Positions 6,871 to 12,563 of a DNA stretch of 12,563 nt are shown piece after piece. The translations under genes and the position numbers were made by a program. Positions within the stretch are counted from its first letter, which is position 1. The number at the start of each line of letters is the position of its first letter. The stretch comes from DATJXG01 sp035500455 (GTDB lineage Bacteria; Acidobacteriota; Terriglobia; Terriglobales; Acidobacteriaceae), in assembly GCA_035500455.1 (NCBI GenBank), contig DATJXG010000007.1, forward strand, positions 1 through 12,563, written 5' to 3'. The notes beneath the pieces were generated by a model, which was not told the DNA's origin, did not search any database, and saw only the letters and a program-made list of their open reading frames with translations.

Positions 6871-9800
6871 GTGAAACGCAACGCCGGTCTGGTCGCAGGG
6901 TTGGCGGTGGTTCTGGCTTACTTCGGGATTTCCAATCTGCCGAAGGGCTCCGAAGGCGGCGGGGCCAAAGAGCAGGAGAGGACGAGCTCGGCGCCCGTGG
7001 CGGCGCCGAGATCCGCGCATAAGCCGTACGATGCCTGTGACGAGATCGCCCGCAGGCTCCCTCGCTTCCTGACGGAAGCCAGCGGGGCACAGGATGCATA
7101 CACGCTTCCCGGCTCCTGCTATCCGACCGAAGAACGCCCAAGCAAGATCAATCCACGGCCAGCCTTGCCTCACGTCGGTTTCGCGGTGGCAATCGTACCG
7201 AACCCGGTGTCGACGCACTTACAACTCTTCTTCGACCGGATGATCGAGTCGATTCAACAGGCGGCACAGGACGAAAGATACTCCTATGACGATTCGTGGT
7301 TTCCCTGGGACACCACGACCAAGGATTACGCCTTACTCGGCGACCAGCAACTGGCGGAGGAGCTGCAGAGGATCCAGCGCACGCAACCCGGCGTAATGGT
7401 GTTCCGCAGGGGCGCGGCCAGCGAGGCGGATGGTTCCCCGTACGACAAAGGACTGATCATTTTTGTGGTCGGGGAGAAACCGACAGGAGGCATTGACGAC
7501 AGCCAGTTCGCACACGCGCTGGAGTGGGTCGAGGGGCTCGGAGGAAATACCGCGGAGCGAGGCCTGCGGATTCTGGGTCCGACATTCTCCGGATCGCTTC
7601 CCTCGCTGGCGCGCGCGCTCGATCGGGTGTATGGCAAGAGGTTCAAAGATCAGTTGTATCTTCAGGTGTCGAGCGGTACGGTATCCTCGGGCCAGAGTTA
7701 CGAATGGTTCGCCAAGTGGATAAAAGACAATTGGAATTGGTCTTATTTCCGGACGGCCACGGAGAATGACGCACGAATCACGGACCGCTTCTGCCAATAC
7801 CTTAAAGATCAGGAATACGATCCGCGGCGGATTGCGTTTCTTTCCGAAGACGAGACTGCGTTCGGTGAAGCAGGATCTGACGGAGAGGGTGCCTCACCGT
7901 GCAGGGATGCGTTGCGGCTGTATTATCCGCGCGATATTGCAACGCTGCGCTCGGCGTACGAGCAGCAATCGATTCTGGGCGGGGCACAGCCGCGGAAGGA
8001 TGGCAGCGCACCATCCAGGGGCTTGCGGGGCGATCTGAGCGAGCCCTCAAACAGCGACCACGATACGGTGCGCAGCTACAGCGGCCAGCTAACGCCGCTG
8101 GCGCAGGAGGCGGTCCTGCTCGACATTTCCAACCGGCTGAGCGACCAGCAGATCCAGTTCGTGGTTTTGCGAAGCACGAGCTCGCTCGACCAGATCTTCC
8201 TGAGTAAGTTTCTGCGGCGCTCCTACCCGGAGGCGCGGTTGGTAATCGATGGCGCCGACTTACTCTTCACCCGTGGCATGGAAGGGAGTTTATTGCGCGG
8301 CGTGATGTTGCTCTCCACTTATCCGCTGCTCACGCTGGAACCGGACTGGACGCCGTCGCTATTGGTGCGCCGCAGCAAGAGTTACAGAACGTTCGGAGCC
8401 GACAGCTCCGAGGGAGTATACGTCGCCGCCCGCGAGCTGCTTCGAACTCAGTTGGGAGTTCCTCTGCGCAACTACACGGCGCCGGTGTGGGCGAACAGGC
8501 CGAACGGAGACCTCGCGGTCCGGAACCGTCCGGCCACATGGCTGAGCGTGATCAGCCACCGTCAATTCTGGCCCCTGGCAGCACTCAATTTGGATACGCT
8601 GCCTGCCTTGAAGGGAAAGGGCGCGGCGACGACGATCCTGAGTACGTCGTCGGATCGGGGCGACGGAATTCCGTGGGATGACGTCGAGGGTACGCCCCTG
8701 AGACTTCCGACCACGATGTGGCTGTTTACCCTCGCCTGCGCGGGCTGGAGCGCGATTCATTTTTATTTCTGCCGTCATGGCTCCATCAGTGGATGGCCGA
8801 GGGCTCGGGCCTATTTTGCAGTCAGGGAATGGCGACAGGCGGCGCTCATCGCGATCGGGAGCGTGCTGCTTGGCATGCTCTCAGTGACGGTGGCGGCTTA
8901 CTCGGGTCTGTACTCCCTGCTGCGAGGAACGAATCTGTACCCGTGGGACGCCACAATCGGCCTGACGGTGCTGGTTCTGTTGATTCTCGCCCTGTCGATG
9001 GCGGGGTGTGCGCCCCGCGGCAGGCAGTCGCGCCATGGCGCCTTCTGGACGGCGGTCTGCTGCGTGGCGGCCTATGCGATGCTGCAACTGGTTCTGGGCT
9101 TGAAATTGACGCCGGCAAATTCGGTCCCCGCCTTTTGGCGCGGCATCCATCTATTCAGCGGCGTCTCGCCTTTGCTGCCGCAGTTGCTCTTTCTCGCCGG
9201 AGGGTATCTTTGGTTCTGGTGCACCTTGCGCGGGCTGGCCCATCTCGGCGACGACCGGCCCCGGCTGCCCGAGATCACAGACTTGCCCAAATGGCCGAAT
9301 GGCAAGCCGATGATGCCCATGTACAGCCATCAACCAGCAGGAAAGGCAGTAGAGAACGCTTCGCGGCCATTAATGCCGCGGTATTTGTGGCGGCTGCCTG
9401 GAATTTTCCTGATCACCGCGGGCATCTGCTGGCGAGCGTTAGACGGTCCATGGGTGCGGACGCTGGGTGAGCGGGCATTCGGCACCGTGATCTTCGTTTC
9501 GGTGACTCTTTGTGTCGCAGTGATCCTTACGGACGGCATCGAAATGTGGGGGGCCTGGTGCGAACTCCGCCAGTTGTTAATCTATCTGGACCGTTTGCCG
9601 CTGCGGCGCACGCTGCGCGCCCTGAAGGGACTGGCCTGGGGGTCAATCTGGAAACTGAGCGGCCACGTGCTGGAGGAGCGCTACCGGGTGATCTCCTTTC
9701 AGTTCGAGAGTCTCAGACACCTGAGAAACACGCTGCAGGAATGGAAGCCGGATAAGCCGGACGATGCGAACCATCGAGTTGAGGTGCTAATCCAGGTAAT

Positions 9801-10452
9801 CCATTGCCAGGAGAAGGGCCTCAGTTTTGCCGAGTGGTACACAGGCCTGCCGGCGCATGCAAAGAACCTTACATCTCTGCGCGAGTTTCAGGAAGAACTG
9901 GCCGCGACTGCGGGTGCAGTGATGCGATGCGTTCTTCTGCCGGCATGGCATGCGGAAAAGGAGTCACTGATCTTCGACCGATCGAGGAAGGCCGACGAAT
10001 CCGGAGAGAGCGGAGGCAGCCTTGCCGGCGGGGACCTCGCGCCGCACGTACGGACGGCGGAGGAATTCTTCGTCCTCCCTTACCTGGGATTCATTCAGAA
10101 CATTCTGGGCCGCCTGCACACGCTTGCCCTCGGGGGACTCTGGCTGTTTCTTGGCGCCACCCTCGCGGTATCGAGCTATCCGTTTGACCCCTTGAACGTG
10201 CTGGGCGCCATTTTTCTTGTGGTGTTTCTGATTATCGGTGGAATTACGGTTGTGGCCTATTCTCAGATGTCGCGCGACGCAACGCTGAGTCACATTACGA
10301 ACACCCGGCCCGGCGAACTGGGCGGCGAGTTCTGGCTGCGTTTGATTGCTTTCGGCATCGGTCCACTGGCAGGACTGCTGACAACTCTATTTCCTTCGAT
10401 CGCCGATTTCGCATTTTCGTGGCTCCAGCCGAGCGTGCAGGCTCTCAAATAG
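6871..10452 (+). CDS. Large polytopic membrane protein with receptor-like extracytoplasmic domain
   Basis: A 1193-residue protein of no named family that I can assign. A GTG start has GAGG seven bases upstream. Residues 5-20 form an uncleaved or cleavable N-terminal hydrophobic segment. Residues about 25-610 are hydrophilic and would be periplasmic. They hold two lobes recalling type-1 periplasmic binding proteins: FAVAIVPNPVSTHLQLFFDRM near 104-124, the helix-strand run VLLDISNRLSDQQIQFVVLR, and LRGVMLLSTYPLL. Cys56 and Cys83 could form a disulfide. Then come about seven membrane spans (near 613-633, 657-682, 695-713, 725-745, 765-785, 839-857, 868-890), a helical cytosolic region (about 891-1075), and three more spans near 1087-1103, 1108-1130 and 1155-1175. 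This resembles a sensor with a large outside domain and an inside relay. No catalytic motif is visible. It lies 53 bases after the preceding gene, so probably one operon with the kinase. Confidence 0.82.
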   Translation: MKRNAGLVAGLAVVLAYFGISNLPKGSEGGGAKEQERTSSAPVAAPRSAHKPYDACDEIARRLPRFLTEASGAQDAYTLPGSCYPTEERPSKINPRPALPHVGFAVAIVPNPVSTHLQLFFDRMIESIQQAAQDERYSYDDSWFPWDTTTKDYALLGDQQLAEELQRIQRTQPGVMVFRRGAASEADGSPYDKGLIIFVVGEKPTGGIDDSQFAHALEWVEGLGGNTAERGLRILGPTFSGSLPSLARALDRVYGKRFKDQLYLQVSSGTVSSGQSYEWFAKWIKDNWNWSYFRTATENDARITDRFCQYLKDQEYDPRRIAFLSEDETAFGEAGSDGEGASPCRDALRLYYPRDIATLRSAYEQQSILGGAQPRKDGSAPSRGLRGDLSEPSNSDHDTVRSYSGQLTPLAQEAVLLDISNRLSDQQIQFVVLRSTSSLDQIFLSKFLRRSYPEARLVIDGADLLFTRGMEGSLLRGVMLLSTYPLLTLEPDWTPSLLVRRSKSYRTFGADSSEGVYVAARELLRTQLGVPLRNYTAPVWANRPNGDLAVRNRPATWLSVISHRQFWPLAALNLDTLPALKGKGAATTILSTSSDRGDGIPWDDVEGTPLRLPTTMWLFTLACAGWSAIHFYFCRHGSISGWPRARAYFAVREWRQAALIAIGSVLLGMLSVTVAAYSGLYSLLRGTNLYPWDATIGLTVLVLLILALSMAGCAPRGRQSRHGAFWTAVCCVAAYAMLQLVLGLKLTPANSVPAFWRGIHLFSGVSPLLPQLLFLAGGYLWFWCTLRGLAHLGDDRPRLPEITDLPKWPNGKPMMPMYSHQPAGKAVENASRPLMPRYLWRLPGIFLITAGICWRALDGPWVRTLGERAFGTVIFVSVTLCVAVILTDGIEMWGAWCELRQLLIYLDRLPLRRTLRALKGLAWGSIWKLSGHVLEERYRVISFQFESLRHLRNTLQEWKPDKPDDANHRVEVLIQVIHCQEKGLSFAEWYTGLPAHAKNLTSLREFQEELAATAGAVMRCVLLPAWHAEKESLIFDRSRKADESGESGGSLAGGDLAPHVRTAEEFFVLPYLGFIQNILGRLHTLALGGLWLFLGATLAVSSYPFDPLNVLGAIFLVVFLIIGGITVVAYSQMSRDATLSHITNTRPGELGGEFWLRLIAFGIGPLAGLLTTLFPSIADFAFSWLQPSVQALK

Positions 10453-10453
10453 T

Positions 10454-10506
10454 CCGGGCCCCGCTGCCCGGGTGGGCGGACGGCCAAAACCGGCCGTCCA
10501 CCCCAC
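10454..10506 (+). terminator. Tandem hairpins after the membrane protein gene
   Basis: The first hairpin pairs CCGGGC (10454-10459) with GCCCGG (10466-10471) around a six-base loop. The second pairs GGACGGCC (10478-10485) with GGCCGTCC (10492-10499) around AAAACC, extended by an outer GTGGG/CCCAC pairing (10472-10476 with 10502-10506) across a small bulge. The position just after the stop suits a transcription terminator for the kinase-to-membrane-protein unit. There is no U-run, so it may act in other ways, such as protecting the mRNA 3' end. Confidence 0.55.
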
Positions 10507-10513
10507 ATCGGGA

Positions 10514-10542
10514 TTGACAGGAAGGAGAGATCCTCATATCTT
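10514..10542 (+). promoter_or_regulatory. Sigma70-like promoter for the aminotransferase gene
   Basis: A perfect TTGACA box at 10514-10519 is followed after 17 bases by TATCTT (10537-10542), which keeps the first three and last positions of TATAAT. Transcription would start about 10549, leaving a leader near 77 bases before the ATG at 10626. This is the best promoter in the window. Its place between the hairpins and the gene supports a separate transcription unit. Confidence 0.6.
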
Positions 10543-10613
10543 TGATGGGTACTCGTGTGGTCCGCCTCGTTGCGGCCTTCCGTGCTCCCTGCTGTGAGCC
10601 TGACCTGACTCAG

Positions 10614-10618
10614 AGGAG
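10614..10618 (+). promoter_or_regulatory. Shine-Dalgarno site fixing the aminotransferase start
   Basis: AGGAG lies seven bases before the ATG at 10626, within a longer purine run. This fixes the start there rather than at in-frame codons further upstream such as 10542, whose extra residues read through the promoter and leader. Confidence 0.8.
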
Positions 10619-10625
10619 ATGCAAG

Positions 10626-11789
10626 ATGGGTTTTTCCAACCAGCAAGTCGAATCCTTAACGGAACGCGGATTTACTCGCCGGCAGATCGGCCGGATGGCG
10701 TCGCTGCTCACGGCGGGCGCCGCATTCCCGTTCTACAACGAATTTGCAATGGCGCAGGAGGCCGAGCAGCGGATGCAGCGCGGCATGCGCCGTCCAATCG
10801 ATCCGGACACGATCCGGATCAGCTCCAACGAAAACCCCATGGGGCCGTGCAAAGAAGGGCTGGAAGCCATCGCCAGGGTCGCGCCGAAGGGGTGGCGATA
10901 TTCGCCCGGCAACGAGCAGGGGGACTTCACGAAGGCGGTGAGCGAACAGCTCGGCGTGAAGCCGGAATATATCAACGCAACGGCGGGATCGAGCGATCCG
11001 CTGCACCGGTCGAGCTGCGCCTTCACGTCACCCACGCGGAGCTGGGTAATGGCCAACCCGGGATACGGCGGCGGAGCCCCGGCATTTGTCGGGTCGAAGG
11101 TAGTGCGGGTTCCGCTCAAGGACGATTACTCCCACGATGTGGAAGCGATGATCAAGGCCGATCCGGAGGCCGGCGCCTACTACGTGTGCAACCCGAATAA
11201 TCCCACGGGCACACTGACCCGGCTGAAGGACGTCGAATATCTGCTGGCGAATAAGAAGAAGGACGCCGTAGTGGTGGTGGATGAGGCCTACATCCACTTT
11301 TCCGACGACGCGGAATCGGCGGTGAGCTTGGTCGCCGCGGACAAGGACGTGATCGTGCTGCGCACCTTCTCCAAGATCTACGGCATGGCGGGATTACGCG
11401 CCGGCATGGCGATCGCGCGGCCGGACCTGCTGGCTAAAATGCGTCCGTATTCCGCAAGCGGATTTTTGCCGGTCACAGGACTCGCGTGCGCCACGGCGAG
11501 CATGCAGGTGAAAAACCTGGTGCAGGAGCGGCGCGTGTTGTGCAAGCAGATTCGCGAAGATACGTTCGCGTTCCTGGAGAAGAAGGGGATTTCGTTCCTG
11601 CCGAGCCAGACCAACTTCTTCATGATGGAAGTAAAGCAGCAGGGGTCGGAATTCGCGCAGAAGATGGCGGCGGAGAAGATCATCATCGGGCGCATCTGGC
11701 CGGTGTGGCCGACCAAGGTAAGGGTCACGGTGGGCACGGCGGAAGAGATGGCCAGGTTCAATCAGGCTGTGGCGAAGATTATGGGGTAG
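10626..11789 (+). CDS. Tat-exported HisC-like PLP-dependent aminotransferase
   Basis: A 387-residue fold-type I aminotransferase of the histidinol-phosphate aminotransferase class. Visible motifs: ISSNENPMGP (65-74), CNPNNPTGT (188-196) with the PLP-contacting Asn, VVVVDEAY (215-222) with Asp219 and Tyr222, the Schiff-base lysine Lys250 in TFSKIYGMAGLR (247-258), and Arg366 in KVRVTVGT for the substrate carboxylate. The catalytic set is complete. Unusually, it has a twin-arginine leader: FTRRQIGRMASLL (16-28; Arg18-Arg19), a moderately hydrophobic stretch and an AMA cut site at 41-43. The enzyme should therefore fold with PLP in the cytosol and be exported. Biosynthetic HisC is cytosolic, and no his genes are nearby, so a role in histidine synthesis is doubtful and the symbol hisC is withheld. 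Transamination of an amino acid or related amine outside the membrane is inferred, with unknown substrate. The start is set by the strong AGGAG. Confidence 0.92.
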   Translation: MGFSNQQVESLTERGFTRRQIGRMASLLTAGAAFPFYNEFAMAQEAEQRMQRGMRRPIDPDTIRISSNENPMGPCKEGLEAIARVAPKGWRYSPGNEQGDFTKAVSEQLGVKPEYINATAGSSDPLHRSSCAFTSPTRSWVMANPGYGGGAPAFVGSKVVRVPLKDDYSHDVEAMIKADPEAGAYYVCNPNNPTGTLTRLKDVEYLLANKKKDAVVVVDEAYIHFSDDAESAVSLVAADKDVIVLRTFSKIYGMAGLRAGMAIARPDLLAKMRPYSASGFLPVTGLACATASMQVKNLVQERRVLCKQIREDTFAFLEKKGISFLPSQTNFFMMEVKQQGSEFAQKMAAEKIIIGRIWPVWPTKVRVTVGTAEEMARFNQAVAKIMG

Positions 11790-11799
11790 CATGGGCTCG

Positions 11800-11826
11800 G
11801 CGGACGATTAAAAAACGATCGTCCGC
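11800..11826 (+). terminator. Hairpin after the aminotransferase gene
   Basis: GCGGACGAT (11800-11808) pairs perfectly with ATCGTCCGC (11818-11826) around a nine-base A-rich loop. It lies 10 bases past the aminotransferase stop and fits a terminator, though without a following U-run. Its arms (GCGGACG, then A-rich loop, then CGTCC and a CCACC tail) closely resemble the hairpin at 10472-10506, so the two may belong to one repeated hairpin family. Confidence 0.55.
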
Positions 11827-11835
11827 TCCACCTCG

Positions 11836-11844
11836 TGTAATAAT
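11836..11844 (+). promoter_or_regulatory. Candidate extended -10 element directly before the TTG-start gene
   Basis: TGTAATAAT gives a TGn extension and a hexamer (AATAAT, 11839-11844) matching TATAAT at five positions. Transcription would start about 11851, which is the TTG start codon itself. AAGG at 11846-11849 region is too close to the TTG to act as a normal ribosome site. No -35 box is evident. Confidence 0.3.
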
Positions 11845-11850
11845 TAAGGC

Positions 11851-12312
11851 TTGCGGGTAGGTTTATTCTATTTGGTCCTGTGTCTTGCGTCGCCGGTTGT
11901 AACTTCGGCCGCGGAAGACCCTTTCAATGGCAAGTGGAAGGTGGATGAGAGTCGATCGAAGCTCCCGGCCAACGCGCCGCGCACGCAGGCTCTCCGGCTT
12001 GAGGTGGACGAGAAGCAGCTTCAGATCGATTACCAGGGCGTGGACGGGAACGGGCGCCCCGCAGAATGGAAGATTCGCGCGGATTTCGGCGGAAATCTGA
12101 GCGGAGTGTTGGGAACGCCCGAGATGGATGCGGTGCGGTGCTGGCGTTCGGACGAGCGCACCATTCTGGTGAAGATGAGCCGCGGGGCGGAAACCATCGG
12201 CTGGGAGACGCTGGAAGTCGCCAAGAACGGCAAGACGCTGAAGCTCACGCATGCGGTGACGGACGCGAAGGGGAAAGAAACCAAGTCTGTCAGCACGTTT
12301 GAGAAGCAGTAG
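11851..12312 (+). CDS. Small secreted lipocalin-like hypothetical protein
   Basis: A 153-residue protein. An in-frame stop at 11845 restricts the start to 11851 or just after, so TTG at 11851 is the best choice because it yields a complete signal peptide (residues 1-20, GLFYLVLCLASPVV core, likely cut at TSA-AED). TTG at 11872 is a shorter alternative. The Cys at 11 lacks a lipobox context, so it is probably not a lipoprotein. The mature part opens with DPFNGKWKVDESRSKLP, the pattern of small acidobacterial proteins with a predicted lipocalin-like beta barrel (DPF-G-W-K-x-x-x-x-KS). Later strands (LQIDYQGVDGNG, WETLEVAKNGKTLKLTHAVTD) alternate as in beta sheet. Function unknown, perhaps ligand binding in the periplasm. 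A cytochrome gene starts 26 bases after its stop, so the two may be co-transcribed. Confidence 0.8.
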   Translation: MRVGLFYLVLCLASPVVTSAAEDPFNGKWKVDESRSKLPANAPRTQALRLEVDEKQLQIDYQGVDGNGRPAEWKIRADFGGNLSGVLGTPEMDAVRCWRSDERTILVKMSRGAETIGWETLEVAKNGKTLKLTHAVTDAKGKETKSVSTFEKQ

Positions 12313-12338
12313 CACCGGAATTTTAGTATCCTGGGTCA

Positions 12339-12563
12339 ATGCGTTTCCTAGCCACGATACTGCTTGCCGCGGCCACACTCAGCGCCCAGGACGCTCCAAA
12401 ACAGGGGGGAGGACGAGGCGCACCGCCGCCGCCGAAGAATCTGAAAGTGCTCAAGCCGGAAGACGTGCGGCCGGTGATGTTCGCCATGCGCGGCGCGCTC
12501 GGACAACAGTGCAACTTCTGCCATGTGCAGGGTGACTTCGCCAGCGATGAGAATCCGAAGAAA
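12339..12563 (+). CDS. c-type cytochrome, reaction-centre-like family, N-terminal fragment
   Basis: Seventy-five codons are visible and the gene continues past the window edge. The ATG at 12339 gives a signal peptide (MRFLATILLAAATLSAQ, cut about residue 16) and a Gly/Pro-rich linker (23-33). A segment NLKVLKPEDVRPVMFAMRGALG then leads to a heme motif C58-N-F-C61-H62 and DFASDENPKK. The order (NLKVL, helix with MRG-ALG, CxxCH-V, then DFASD-NPKK) matches the cytochrome c family related to the photosynthetic reaction centre subunit (PF02276), common in non-photosynthetic acidobacteria. Heme would be attached at Cys58 and Cys61 with His62 as an axial ligand, in the periplasm. The ribosome site is weak. 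Electron partner unknown. The remainder, including any further heme sites or fused domains, is not visible. Confidence 0.85.
   Translation, partial: MRFLATILLAAATLSAQDAPKQGGGRGAPPPPKNLKVLKPEDVRPVMFAMRGALGQQCNFCHVQGDFASDENPKK

Noticed and set aside
10542..10625. An earlier in-frame start that would add 28 residues to the aminotransferase
   Set aside because: The extra residues would precede the Tat leader and cross the leader sequence, while ATG at 10626 has a near-perfect AGGAG seven bases upstream.

Overview
The window looks like a chromosomal segment from a GC-rich soil acidobacterium, probably of the Bryobacterales/Solibacter type. That is inferred from family content: an ABC permease with a long cytosolic tail, a HAF-repeat protein with a PEP-CTERM sorting tail, a Ser/Thr kinase fused to TolB-like and TPR domains, a Tat-targeted HisC-like aminotransferase, and a cytochrome of the photosynthetic-reaction-centre type (PF02276) that non-phototrophic acidobacteria carry in many copies. 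No rRNA, tRNA, CRISPR array, insertion sequence or phage gene is visible, so this is not an obvious mobile island.

Layout. At 1-1951 there is the tail of an ABC transporter ATPase and its multi-spanning permease, three bases apart. A 127-base AT-rich gap follows, then at 2079-3167 a secreted seven-repeat HAF protein with a C-terminal PEP-CTERM anchor. Convergent with it is a 57-codon gene on the minus strand (3183-3356) with a good ribosome binding site. It shares a 62-base divergent upstream region with the kinase gene.

The central block (3419-10452, + strand) has three closely spaced genes: a membrane Ser/Thr kinase with TolB-like and TPR modules, an unrecognised beta-rich protein that looks internally duplicated, and a 1193-residue polytopic membrane protein whose large extracytoplasmic half resembles a type-1 periplasmic binding protein. 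The block ends in a pair of strong hairpins. It is the best candidate for an undescribed functional unit: a receptor-like membrane protein, a small unknown protein and a kinase that could form one signalling pathway. This rests on gene order and domain reading only.

The last part (10514-12563) holds a clear sigma70-like promoter, a HisC-like PLP aminotransferase with a twin-arginine leader, a second hairpin related to the first pair, a small secreted lipocalin-like protein starting at TTG, and the beginning of a c-type cytochrome with one CxxCH motif that runs off the edge. All three proteins carry export signals.
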